Source of the DNA: Pseudomonas borbori
GTDB lineage: Bacteria > Pseudomonadota > Gammaproteobacteria > Pseudomonadales > Pseudomonadaceae
Direction: 5' to 3'
Length of the DNA: 64,000 nt
Assembly: GCF_900115555.1 (NCBI RefSeq)
Contig: NZ_FOWX01000002.1
Coordinates: 124,001-188,000, forward strand
Position numbers and translations under genes: made by a program. The stretch's first letter is position 1. Every line of letters starts with the position of its first letter. The notes beneath the pieces were generated by a model. It made no database searches, was not told the origin of the DNA, and was given only the letters and a program-made list of their open reading frames with translations. Shown here piece by piece: positions 1-7,945 of the stretch.

Positions 1-2
1 TG

Positions 3-215
3 GCCGAATGGATGCGGCACTGCCTCGACCCGCAGACCGGCAAGGTCAGTCGCTGGTACCTGCCGGGCAGCCACAGTTTGAATTTTTTGCTGGAAAACGC
101 CTTGGGCGGTGGCGGCGTCGCCAGCCTGCGTATCGACCCGCAGGGCAAGGCCTTCGCTCAACAGTTGCTGGAATTCCCGGTGCCAATACCCAAGGCACTG
201 GCAGCGACGTTGTAG
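3..215 (+). CDS. atuA: AtuA C-terminus (partial, 5' end outside window)
   Basis: Only the last 70 codons are present, reading in from the left edge and ending at TAG. The segment contains HSLNFLLENALGGGGVASLR, which resembles the C-terminal ferredoxin-like part of AtuA/DUF1446 proteins. AtuA is the first gene of the acyclic-terpene utilisation cluster, needed for growth on citronellol and geraniol; its biochemical role is not settled. The identification rests mainly on context, because six further genes downstream are in atu order. The stop codon TAG is also part of the GTAG head of a REP element, so the repeat begins inside the coding sequence. Confidence 0.8.
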   Translation, partial: AEWMRHCLDPQTGKVSRWYLPGSHSLNFLLENALGGGGVASLRIDPQGKAFAQQLLEFPVPIPKALAATL

Positions 216-232
216 GGTGCGCCGCGCGCACC
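212..232 (+). repeat. Solo REP element, GTAGGGTGCGC type
   Basis: A GTAG head is followed by a short GC-rich palindrome (GGTGCGCCGCGCGCACC). The same unit appears as inverted pairs at 2759-2826 and 6981-7033. GTAG-headed palindromes are the hallmark of REP elements mobilised by RAYT tyrosine transposases in pseudomonads. This copy overlaps the atuA stop codon. Confidence 0.7.
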
Positions 233-252
233 AAAACCAGTCAGGACAAACA

Positions 253-1134
253 ATGACATACGACTCGATCTTCCAACCCGACCTGTTTACCGGCCAGATC
301 ATTATGGTCACCGGCGGCGGCAGCGGCATCGGTCGCTGCACCGCCCATGAGCTGGCCGCCCTGGGCGCCCATGTGGTGCTGGTCGGGCGCAAGCGGGAGA
401 AACTCCAGGCCACCTGCGAGGAGATCCGCGAGGACGGCGGCAGCGCCAGCCTGCAGGTCTGCGATATCCGCGACGAGGAGTCGGTCAAGGCCATGGTCAA
501 GGCGGTAGTCGAGGAGCATGGACAGATCCACCATCTGGTCAACAATGCCGGCGGTCAGTACCCCTCACCGCTCGCCTCGATCAACCAGAAAGGCTTCGAG
601 ACCGTGGTGCGCACCAATCTGGTCGGCGGCTTTCTGGTCGCCCGCGAAGTGTTCAACCAGAGCATGAGCAAGACCGGTGGCAGCATCGTCAATATGCTCG
701 CCGACATGTGGGGCGGCATGCCCGGCATGGGCCACTCCGGGGCGGCGCGCGCCGGCATGGAGAACCTCACCAAGACCGCCGCCGTCGAGTGGGGCCATGC
801 CGGGGTGCGAGTCAACGCCGTGGCGCCGGGCTGGATCGCCTCCAGCGGCATGGACACCTATGAAGGCGCGTTCAAGGCGGTAATCCCGACCCTGCGCGAG
901 CATGTGCCGCTCAAACGCATCGGCAGCGAGTCGGAAGTCTCGGCCGCCATCGTCTTCCTGCTGTCGCCGGGCGCCGCCTTCATCAGCGGCACCACGGTGC
1001 GCATCGACGGCGCCGCCAGCCAGGGCAGCCGCGCCTTCCCGCTGGCCAAGGGCAAACCGGGGCAGAGCCGGGCCTATAACGGCTTCCATCGGGCCTACCT
1101 GCCCGATGTGCTGAAAGAAGACCAGGGGGAATAA
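253..1134 (+). CDS. atuB: AtuB, short-chain dehydrogenase/enoyl reductase-like
   Basis: This is a 293-residue classical-length SDR. The N-terminal TGGGSGIG nucleotide-binding motif and the NNAGG motif are clear. At the usual catalytic YxxxK position the sequence reads HSGAARAGMENLTK, with no canonical tyrosine. It resembles peroxisomal trans-2-enoyl-CoA reductase and dienoyl-CoA reductase relatives more than ordinary alcohol dehydrogenases. The ATG at 253 was chosen because it has AGGA about 7 bases upstream and gives the family length; longer in-frame starts would run into atuA. In the atu pathway AtuB is proposed to act in oxidation of citronellol-derived intermediates. It is 4 bp from atuC, so they are translated together. 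Confidence 0.85.
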   Translation: MTYDSIFQPDLFTGQIIMVTGGGSGIGRCTAHELAALGAHVVLVGRKREKLQATCEEIREDGGSASLQVCDIRDEESVKAMVKAVVEEHGQIHHLVNNAGGQYPSPLASINQKGFETVVRTNLVGGFLVAREVFNQSMSKTGGSIVNMLADMWGGMPGMGHSGAARAGMENLTKTAAVEWGHAGVRVNAVAPGWIASSGMDTYEGAFKAVIPTLREHVPLKRIGSESEVSAAIVFLLSPGAAFISGTTVRIDGAASQGSRAFPLAKGKPGQSRAYNGFHRAYLPDVLKEDQGE

Positions 1135-1138
1135 CGCC

Positions 1139-2755
1139 ATGCCGGTGATTCAGTCGGAGATCGACGTGCACGGCGAAGACTTCGCCAGCAACCGCGCCGC
1201 CATGCTTGCCGCGGTGGCGAGCTTTCGCCAGATCGAGCAGAACTGCCTGAACAAGGCGCAGGCGGCCAAGGCGCGGTTCGAGAAGCGCGGCCAGTTGCTG
1301 CCGCGCGAACGCCTGAACCTGCTGCTCGACCCCGGTGCGCCCTTTCTCGAACTCTGTTCCCTGGCCGGCTACAAGCTGCACGACGACAAGGACGGCAGCC
1401 AGGCCGGCGGCGGCATCATCTCCGGCATCGGCTATATCGCCGGGGTGCGTTGCCTGGTCAGCGCCAGCAACAGCGCGATCAAGGGCGGCACCATCTCCCC
1501 GACCGGTTTGAAAAAGACCCTGCGCCTGCAGCAGATCGCCGTCGAGAACAAACTACCGCTGGTGGCCCTGACCGAGAGCGGCGGCGCCAACCTCAACTAC
1601 GCCGCCGATATCTTCGTCGAAGGCGCGCGCGGCTTCGCCAACCAGGCGCGCATGTCGGCCATGGGCCTGCCGCAGATCACCGTGGTGCACGGCTCTTCCA
1701 CTGCCGGCGGCGCTTATCAGCCGGGGCTGTCGGACTATGTGGTGGTGGTGCGCGGCAAGGCCAAGCTGTTCCTCGCTGGGCCGCCGCTGCTGAAAGCCGC
1801 CACCGGCGAGATCGCCACCGATGAGCAATTGGGCGGCGCCGAAATGCACGCCCAGGTCGCCGGCACCGCCGAATACCTGGCAGAAAACGACGCCGATGGC
1901 CTGCGCATCGCCCGCGAAATTCTCGCCATGTTGCCGTGGAATGCCCAGTTGCCGGCACGGCCGCAGAAGAGCTGGCGCGAACCGCTGTACCCGGTCGAAG
2001 AACTGCTCGGCCTGGTCCCGGCCGATGCCAAGAAACCCTACGACGTGCGCGAGATCATCGCCCGCATCGCCGACGGCTCGCTGTTCCTCGACTTCAAGCA
2101 CGAGTTCGACAACCAGACGGTCTGCGGCCACTTGCAGATCGAAGGCCAGCCCTGCGGCTTTATCGGCAACAACGGCCCGATCACCCCGCAGGGCGCGGCC
2201 AAGGCGGCGCAATTTATCCAGCTGTGCGAGCAGAGCAACACGCCGATCCTGTTCCTGCACAACACCACCGGCTTTATGGTCGGCACCGAATCGGAACAGC
2301 TCGGCGTGATCAAGCACGGCTCGAAGATGATCCAGGCGGTGGCCAACGCCACGGTGCCGAAGCTGACCATAGTGGTCGGCGGTTCCTACGGCGCCGGCAA
2401 TTACGCCATGTGCGGCCGCGGCCTCGACCCGCGCTTCATCTTCGCCTGGCCCAACAGCAAGACCGCGGTCATGGGCGGCGCCCAGGCCGGCAAGGTGCTG
2501 CGCATCGTCACCGAGGAAAAACACCTGAAGGAAGGCAAGGAAGCAGACCCTGCGATGCTCGATCTGCTGGAAAGCGTCACCGCGCAGAAACTCGACAGCC
2601 AGTCCACCGCACTCTACGGCACCGCCAGCCTGTGGGACGACGGCCTGATTGACCCGCGCGACACGCGCAAGCTGCTCGGCTACCTGCTGGATATCTGCGC
2701 CGAAGCCGCTGTGCGACCGCTTAAATCAAGCACCTTTGGCGTGGCTCGTTTCTAA
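1139..2755 (+). CDS. atuC: AtuC, geranyl-CoA carboxylase carboxyltransferase (beta) subunit
   Basis: A 538-residue acyl-CoA carboxyltransferase with both crotonase-like halves: N-terminal GGGIISGIGYI and a C-terminal half with GGSYGAGNYAMCGR and FIFAWPNSKTAVMGG, as in methylcrotonyl-CoA and geranyl-CoA carboxylase beta subunits. It transfers CO2 from carboxybiotin on AtuF to cis-geranyl-CoA, giving isohexenyl-glutaconyl-CoA. I assign it to atu rather than the leucine liu operon because the neighbours include two SDRs and AtuA rather than an HMG-CoA lyase. It starts 4 bp after atuB; a REP pair separates it from atuD. Confidence 0.9.
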   Translation: MPVIQSEIDVHGEDFASNRAAMLAAVASFRQIEQNCLNKAQAAKARFEKRGQLLPRERLNLLLDPGAPFLELCSLAGYKLHDDKDGSQAGGGIISGIGYIAGVRCLVSASNSAIKGGTISPTGLKKTLRLQQIAVENKLPLVALTESGGANLNYAADIFVEGARGFANQARMSAMGLPQITVVHGSSTAGGAYQPGLSDYVVVVRGKAKLFLAGPPLLKAATGEIATDEQLGGAEMHAQVAGTAEYLAENDADGLRIAREILAMLPWNAQLPARPQKSWREPLYPVEELLGLVPADAKKPYDVREIIARIADGSLFLDFKHEFDNQTVCGHLQIEGQPCGFIGNNGPITPQGAAKAAQFIQLCEQSNTPILFLHNTTGFMVGTESEQLGVIKHGSKMIQAVANATVPKLTIVVGGSYGAGNYAMCGRGLDPRFIFAWPNSKTAVMGGAQAGKVLRIVTEEKHLKEGKEADPAMLDLLESVTAQKLDSQSTALYGTASLWDDGLIDPRDTRKLLGYLLDICAEAAVRPLKSSTFGVARF

Positions 2756-2758
2756 CCC

Positions 2759-2826
2759 GTAGGGTGTGCGGGGCCGCCTAGGCTGTGCGCACCATCCAAG
2801 ATCTCGGTGCGCACAGCGCACCCTAC
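2759..2826 (+). repeat. Inverted REP pair (REPIN-like), GTAGGGTG type
   Basis: The element begins GTAGGGTGTGCGG and ends GCGCACAGCGCACCCTAC, so two GTAG-headed units face each other. It fills the atuC-atuD junction almost completely and ends just before the atuD ribosome binding site. As RNA it would fold into a strong stem between the two coding regions. Confidence 0.75.
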
Positions 2827-2838
2827 CGGAGAACAACA

Positions 2839-3999
2839 ATGATCTTCACCCAGGAACACGAAGAGCTGCGCCGCACCGTGCGCAATTTTGTCGACCGGGA
2901 AATCAACCCGCATGTCGAGCAGTGGGAAAAGGACGGCCGCTTCCCCATCCACGAGATTTTCAAGAAGGCCGGCGAGCTGGGTCTGCTGGGCATCTCCAAG
3001 CCGGAAAAGTTCGGCGGCATGGGCCTGGACTACAGCTATTCGATAGTCGCCGCCGAAGAGTTCGGCACCATCCATTGCGGCGGCATCCCCATGTCGATCG
3101 GCGTGCAGACCGACATGTGCACCCCGGCCCTGGCGCGCTTCGGCTCCGATGAGCTGCGCGAGGAGTTCCTCCGCCCGGCGATCAGCGGCGAGAGGGTCGG
3201 CTGTATCGGCGTCTCCGAAGTCGGCGCCGGCTCCGATGTGGCCGGGTTGAAGACCAGCGCGCGCAAGGACGGCGACGACTATCTGATCAACGGCAGCAAG
3301 ATGTGGATCACCAACTCGCCGAGCGCCGACTTCATGTGCCTGCTGGCCAATACCTCGGACGACAAGCCCCACGTCAACAAATCGCTGATCATGCTGCCGA
3401 TGAACACGCCCGGCATCAGCATCAGCCCGCACCTGGACAAGCTCGGCATGCGCAGCTCGGAAACCGCCCAGGTGTTCTTCGACGATGTGCGCGTGCCGCA
3501 GCGCTACCGCATCGGCCACGAAGGCGCCGGTTTCATGATGCAGATGCTGCAGTTCCAGGAAGAACGCCTATTCGGCGCAGCCAATATGATCAAGGGCCTG
3601 GAGCACTGCATCGAGGCCACCATCGCCTACTGCAAGGAGCGCAAGACCTTCGGCAACGCGCTGATCGACAACCAGGTCATCCACTTCCGCATGGCCGAGC
3701 TGCAGACCGAAGTCGAATGCCTGCGCGCCCTGGTCTACCAGGCCACCGAGCAGTACGTGCTTGGTCGCGATGTGACCAACCTGGCCTCCATGGCCAAGCT
3801 CAAGGCCGGCCGCCTCGGTCGCGAAGTCACCGACAGCTGCCTGCAGTACTGGGGCGGCATGGGCTACATGTGGGACAACCCAGTGGCCCGCGCCTACCGT
3901 GATGTGCGCCTGGTGTCGATCGGCGGCGGCGCCGACGAAATCATGCTCGGCATCATCTGCAAGCTGATGGGCATTCTGCCGGGCAAGCATAAGGGCTAG
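2839..3999 (+). CDS. atuD: AtuD, citronellyl-CoA dehydrogenase
   Basis: A 386-residue acyl-CoA dehydrogenase with the usual N-terminal helical, middle beta and C-terminal helical order. Family landmarks include GCIGVSEVGAGSDVAG in the flavin-binding middle domain and LQYWGGMGYM near the C-terminus. It introduces the alpha-beta double bond into citronellyl-CoA to give cis-geranyl-CoA, the substrate of AtuC/AtuF, using FAD and passing electrons to ETF (etfA/etfB and etfQO lie about 13 kb away). The ATG at 2839 follows GGAG; an upstream in-frame ATG lies inside the REP element and lacks a good ribosome binding site. Confidence 0.88.
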   Translation: MIFTQEHEELRRTVRNFVDREINPHVEQWEKDGRFPIHEIFKKAGELGLLGISKPEKFGGMGLDYSYSIVAAEEFGTIHCGGIPMSIGVQTDMCTPALARFGSDELREEFLRPAISGERVGCIGVSEVGAGSDVAGLKTSARKDGDDYLINGSKMWITNSPSADFMCLLANTSDDKPHVNKSLIMLPMNTPGISISPHLDKLGMRSSETAQVFFDDVRVPQRYRIGHEGAGFMMQMLQFQEERLFGAANMIKGLEHCIEATIAYCKERKTFGNALIDNQVIHFRMAELQTEVECLRALVYQATEQYVLGRDVTNLASMAKLKAGRLGREVTDSCLQYWGGMGYMWDNPVARAYRDVRLVSIGGGADEIMLGIICKLMGILPGKHKG

Positions 4000-4011
4000 A
4001 GCCAAGCGTCC

Positions 4012-4090
4012 GTAGGATGGGTTGAGCGTAGCGATACCCATCAACCCGGTCACGATGGGTATCGGCGCTGCGCGCCTCAACCCATCCTAC
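4012..4090 (+). repeat. Inverted REP pair, GTAGGATGGGTTG type
   Basis: The left arm begins GTAGGATGGGTTGAGCG and the right arm ends CTCAACCCATCCTAC, with an internal second match between GATACCCATC and GATGGGTATC. It differs in sequence from the 2759 and 6981 elements but keeps the GTAG/CTAC ends. It lies between atuD and atuE. Confidence 0.8.
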
Positions 4091-4115
4091 GATCACCTTG
4101 CATCGGGACACGTAC

Positions 4116-4910
4116 ATGCCATTACCGAACTGCGAAACCCTGCTGCTCAACCTCGAAGCCGGCGTGCTGCAGGTCACCCTCAGCCGCCCGGACAACCGCA
4201 ACGCCATGAGCCTGGCCATGGTCGACGAACTGCGTGCAGTGCTGGCAGCGGTGCATGGCGACCTGAGCGTGCGCGCCATAGTGTTGCGCGGCGCCGGCGG
4301 GCACTTCTGTGCCGGCGGCGACATCAAGGACATGGCCAGTGCCAGGGCTAGCGGAGCCGACGCCTACCGCACGCTCAACCGCGCCTTCGGCAGCCTGCTG
4401 GAACAAGCACAGCACACGCCCCAGGTGCTGATCGCCGTACTCGAAGGCGCGGTGCTCGGCGGCGGTCTCGGCCTGGCCTGCGTCTGCGATATCGCCATCG
4501 CCCGCCAGGACGCCAGGTTCGGCCTGCCGGAAACCAGCCTGGGGATTCTGCCGGCGCAGATCGCGCCCTTCGTGGTGGCGCGCATCGGCCTGACCCAGAC
4601 CCGCCGCCTGGCCCTCACCGCCGCGCGTTTCGATGGCAGCGAGGCCGAGCGCCTGGGGCTGGTGCATTTCAGCGAGCCGGACGATGCGGCCCTCGAAGCG
4701 CGCTTGCAGCAGGTGCTCAGCCAGGTCCGCCAGTGCGCGCCCCAGGCCAATGCCGCGACCAAGGCGCTGCTGCTGGCAAGCGAGAACGCAGCACTAGGCC
4801 CACTGTTGGATAGCGCCGCCGAACAGTTCGCCGCGGCGGTGACGGGAGCCGAAGGCGTCGAGGGCACCCTGGCCTTTATGCAGAAGCGCGCGCCGAAGTG
4901 GGCCGAATGA
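4116..4910 (+). CDS. atuE: AtuE, isohexenylglutaconyl-CoA hydratase
   Basis: A 264-residue crotonase-fold protein. The oxyanion-hole segments RGAGGHFCAGGDIKDM and EGAVLGGGLGLACVCD are typical of enoyl-CoA hydratases. In the atu pathway it adds water across isohexenyl-glutaconyl-CoA made by AtuC/AtuF, producing 3-hydroxy-3-isohexenylglutaryl-CoA. The ATG at 4116 is preferred (GGGA 7 bases upstream); an in-frame TTG at 4098 just outside the REP would add six residues. It is flanked on both sides by REP pairs of different types. Confidence 0.87.
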   Translation: MPLPNCETLLLNLEAGVLQVTLSRPDNRNAMSLAMVDELRAVLAAVHGDLSVRAIVLRGAGGHFCAGGDIKDMASARASGADAYRTLNRAFGSLLEQAQHTPQVLIAVLEGAVLGGGLGLACVCDIAIARQDARFGLPETSLGILPAQIAPFVVARIGLTQTRRLALTAARFDGSEAERLGLVHFSEPDDAALEARLQQVLSQVRQCAPQANAATKALLLASENAALGPLLDSAAEQFAAAVTGAEGVEGTLAFMQKRAPKWAE

Positions 4911-4916
4911 ATAACC

Positions 4917-4978
4917 GTAGCCCGGATGCAATCCGGAGCCGCTCGCAAAGATGATTCCCCGGATTGCATCCGGGCTAC
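4917..4978 (+). repeat. Inverted REP pair with perfect 20-bp arms, GTAGCCCGGATGC type
   Basis: The arms GTAGCCCGGATGCAATCCGG (4917-4936) and its exact reverse complement (4959-4978) enclose a 22-bp spacer. The repeat starts 6 bp after the atuE stop and ends 18 bp before the atuF start. It is a third sequence type that again has GTAG/CTAC termini. Confidence 0.85.
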
Positions 4979-4996
4979 GCAAAGCAGGAGCACCGC

Positions 4997-6976
4997 ATGC
5001 CCGCCTTTAACAAAATCCTGATCGCCAACCGCGGCGAGATCGCCTGCCGGGTGATGCGCAGCGCGCACAGCCTTGGCTACCGCAGCGTGGCGGTGTACTC
5101 CGAGGCCGATGCCGACGCGCGTCATGTGCAACTGGCCGACCAGGCCGTGTGCATAGGCCCGGCCCAGGCCAACCAGTCCTACCTGCGGATCGACGCCATC
5201 ATCGCCGCCGCGCAGAAAACCGGCGCCGACGCCATCCACCCCGGCTATGGCTTCCTTTCGGAGAACGCCGACTTCGCCCGCGCCTGCGCAGCCGCCGGCA
5301 TCGTGTTTATCGGCCCGACAGTTGCAGCCATCCAGCTGATGGGCAGCAAGCGTCTGTCGAAGATCGCCATGCTCGAGGCCGGCGTGCCTTGCATTCCCGG
5401 CTACGAGGGCGCGGCGCAGGACGATCAGACCCTCGGCCGCGAAGCTCAGCGCATCGGCTACCCGCTGATGATCAAGGCCAGTGCCGGCGGTGGTGGCCGG
5501 GGCATGCGCCTGGTGCATGATGGGTCGGAACTGCTGGCGCAGATCCGCACCGCCCGCTCGGAGGCGCAGAACGCCTTCGGCTGCGGCGAGCTGATTCTGG
5601 AACGGGCGGTGATCCAGCCACGCCATGTGGAAATCCAGGTGTTCGGCGACCAGCACGGCAACATCGTTTACCTCGGCGAGCGCGACTGCTCGGTGCAGCG
5701 TCGCCACCAGAAAGTGGTCGAGGAAGCGCCCTGCCCGCTGATGACGCCCGAGCTGCGCCTGGCCATGGGCGAAGCGGCGGTCAAGGCGGCTGCCTCGGTC
5801 GACTATGTCGGCGCCGGTACCGTGGAGTTCCTGCTGGACCGCAACGGCGAGTTCTTCTTCCTGGAAATGAACACCCGTCTGCAGGTCGAGCACCCGGTCA
5901 CCGAACTGATCACCGGCCAGGATCTGGTGGCCTGGCAGATTCGCACAGCCTCCGGCCAACCGTTGCCGCTCAAGCAGGAGGAAATCCGTCTGACCGGCCA
6001 CGCCATGGAAGTGCGCCTGTATGCCGAGGATACGGCGCACAACTTCCTGCCGCAGACCGGTCGCGTTTTGCGTTGGGAGCCGGAGCTGCTCGAGGGCATC
6101 CGCATCGACCACGGCCTGCTCGAAGGCCAGGCCATCGGCCCGTTCTACGATCCCATGCTGGCCAAGGTCATCGCCTACGGCGCCACCCGCGAGGAAGCCC
6201 GGCGCAAGCTGGTGCGCGCGGTCGAGGATTGCGTGCTGCTGGGGGTCAATGGCAACCAGCGCTTTCTCGCCAACCTGCTGAGGCACCCCGAGTTCGCCGC
6301 CGGTAACGCCACCACCGCCTTTATCGTCGAGCATTTCGCCGACGACCCGAGCCTCAGCCCGCAGCCGCCGGCAGCCGGCGAACTGGCGCTGGCCGCCGCC
6401 CTGCTCTACCAGCAATCGGCCAACGCTCGCGCCCACCAACCGGGCCTCTCCGGCTGGCGCAATGCCGGCAGCGCACCCTGGCGCTTCGTTCTGGAACAAG
6501 GCGAGCAGCAGCATAGCGTCGAACTGGATGTGTTGGCGGACGGTGCACAACCCAGCCTGCTGGCCAAGGTCGGCGAACAGTCGATCAGCCTCAAGCTGCT
6601 GACCTGTGACGGCCGCTGGGCCAGCCTGGAGCTGGACGGCATTCGCCAGCGCCTGGCCTATCACTTGGAAGGTGACAAGCTCTGGCTGTACGGCCACAAC
6701 GGCAATCTGCAGTTCAGCGACATCACCCACCTGCCGGTCGGCAGCGCCGCGGGCGCCGGCTGCGGCAGCGTCAAGGCACCGATGGACGGTGCCATAGTCG
6801 AAGTGCTGGTCGAGCAAGGCAGCCAGGTCAGCAAGGGCCAACTGCTGCTGGTGCTGGAAGCGATGAAGATGGAACACCCGCTCAAGGCCAGCATCGACGG
6901 CGTGGTCCGCCGGGTTGGCGTAAGCCGCGGCGATCAGGTGAAAAACCGCCAACTATTGGTCGAGATCGAAGCCTGA
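4997..6976 (+). CDS. atuF: AtuF, geranyl-CoA carboxylase biotin-carboxylase/BCCP (alpha) subunit
   Basis: A 659-residue alpha subunit. The biotin carboxylase half starts KILIANRGEIACRVMRSA and holds the ATP-grasp glycine loop KASAGGGGRGMR and the EMNTRLQVEHPVTE segment. The C-terminal biotinyl domain carries the lysine motif EAMKMEHPL about 35 residues from the end. It carboxylates its own biotin with ATP and bicarbonate, and AtuC transfers the CO2 to geranyl-CoA. The start at 4997 follows GCAGGAG; an upstream TTG lies in the REP. Two REP pairs bracket the gene. Confidence 0.92.
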   Translation: MPAFNKILIANRGEIACRVMRSAHSLGYRSVAVYSEADADARHVQLADQAVCIGPAQANQSYLRIDAIIAAAQKTGADAIHPGYGFLSENADFARACAAAGIVFIGPTVAAIQLMGSKRLSKIAMLEAGVPCIPGYEGAAQDDQTLGREAQRIGYPLMIKASAGGGGRGMRLVHDGSELLAQIRTARSEAQNAFGCGELILERAVIQPRHVEIQVFGDQHGNIVYLGERDCSVQRRHQKVVEEAPCPLMTPELRLAMGEAAVKAAASVDYVGAGTVEFLLDRNGEFFFLEMNTRLQVEHPVTELITGQDLVAWQIRTASGQPLPLKQEEIRLTGHAMEVRLYAEDTAHNFLPQTGRVLRWEPELLEGIRIDHGLLEGQAIGPFYDPMLAKVIAYGATREEARRKLVRAVEDCVLLGVNGNQRFLANLLRHPEFAAGNATTAFIVEHFADDPSLSPQPPAAGELALAAALLYQQSANARAHQPGLSGWRNAGSAPWRFVLEQGEQQHSVELDVLADGAQPSLLAKVGEQSISLKLLTCDGRWASLELDGIRQRLAYHLEGDKLWLYGHNGNLQFSDITHLPVGSAAGAGCGSVKAPMDGAIVEVLVEQGSQVSKGQLLLVLEAMKMEHPLKASIDGVVRRVGVSRGDQVKNRQLLVEIEA

Positions 6977-6980
6977 CTCC

Positions 6981-7033
6981 GTAGGGTGCGCCGTGCGCAC
7001 CAGAATCCCCGCGGTGCGCACGGCGCACCCTAC
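6981..7033 (+). repeat. Inverted REP pair, GTAGGGTGCGC type
   Basis: GTAGGGTGCGCCGTGCGCACC faces GGTGCGCACGGCGCACCCTAC across a short AGAATCCCCGC spacer. The arms are exact reverse complements. It starts 5 bp after the atuF stop and ends 19 bp before atuG, and is the same type as the solo unit at 212. Confidence 0.85.
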
Positions 7034-7051
7034 GCCACAAGGAGCCTCACC

Positions 7052-7894
7052 ATGTCACTGCAAGGCAAAACCCTGTTCATTACCGGCGCCAGCCGTGGCA
7101 TCGGCCGCGAAATCGCCCTGCGCGCGGCCCGCGACGGCGCCAACATCGTCATCGCGGCGAAAAGCGCCGAGCCCCACGCCAAGCTGCCGGGCACCATCCA
7201 TTCGGTGGCGGCCGAGGTCGAGCAAGTCGGTGGCAAGGCCCTGGCCCTGCAGCTGGATGTGCGCGACGAGGCCGCGGTACAGGCCGCCATGCTCCGGGCC
7301 GCCGAGCACTTCGGCGGCATCGATGGGCTGGTCAATAACGCCGGCGCGATCAAGCTTATGGGAGTGGAAAAACTCGAACCCAAGCGTTTCGACCTGATGT
7401 TCCAGATCAACACCCGCGCGGTGATGGTCTGCAGCCAGGCCGCGCTGCCGTACTTGAAAAGCAGCTCCGCTGCGGGCAAGCAAAGCGGCGGACATATCCT
7501 CAACCTGTCGCCGCCGCTGAATATGCACAGCAAATGGTTCGCCCAGCACGGCCCCTACAGCGTGACCAAATACGGCATGAGCATGCTGACCCTGGGCATG
7601 AGCGAGGAATTCAAGAAATACGCCATCAGCGTCAACTCGCTATGGCCCAAGACCATGATCGCCACCGCCGCTATCGAGTTCGAGCTGGGCAGCCGCGATG
7701 CCTTCAAGCGCGCACGCACCCCGGCGATCATGGCCGACGCCGCCCACGCCATCCTGTCCAGCAGCGGGCGCAGTATCAGCGGCCGTCTGCTGATCGACGA
7801 GGAGATCCTGCGCGAACAGGGCCAGAGCGAATTCGAGCACTACCGTTTCGACCCGGACGGCGGCGCGCTGCTGGCCGATCTTTTCGTCGACTAG
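7052..7894 (+). CDS. atuG: AtuG, short-chain dehydrogenase
   Basis: A 280-residue SDR with TGASRGIGREIA near the N-terminus, NNAGAIKL, and the catalytic YSVTK. It resembles the SDR part of hydroxysteroid dehydrogenase-like protein 2. AtuG is part of the terpene cluster and is proposed to oxidise a pathway alcohol; the exact substrate is unproven. The ATG at 7052 follows AAGGAG. It is the last atu gene here: the next gene is convergent, so the acyl-CoA ligase atuH that follows in PAO1 is missing from this place. Confidence 0.83.
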   Translation: MSLQGKTLFITGASRGIGREIALRAARDGANIVIAAKSAEPHAKLPGTIHSVAAEVEQVGGKALALQLDVRDEAAVQAAMLRAAEHFGGIDGLVNNAGAIKLMGVEKLEPKRFDLMFQINTRAVMVCSQAALPYLKSSSAAGKQSGGHILNLSPPLNMHSKWFAQHGPYSVTKYGMSMLTLGMSEEFKKYAISVNSLWPKTMIATAAIEFELGSRDAFKRARTPAIMADAAHAILSSSGRSISGRLLIDEEILREQGQSEFEHYRFDPDGGALLADLFVD

Positions 7895-7945
7895 CGTGTC
7901 GCCGCTGGGTAAGCCCAACAAACAGCGCCCCTGAAAACAACCAGG

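Noticed and set aside
4364..6952. 862-codon minus-strand frame opposite atuE/atuF
   Set aside because: AtuF has all carboxylase motifs; the reverse frame has no recognisable domain and follows from third-position GC.
1139..6976. Leucine/isovalerate (liu) operon instead of atu
   Set aside because: There is no isovaleryl-CoA dehydrogenase-type order or HMG-CoA lyase, while two SDRs and the AtuA C-terminus are present in atu order.
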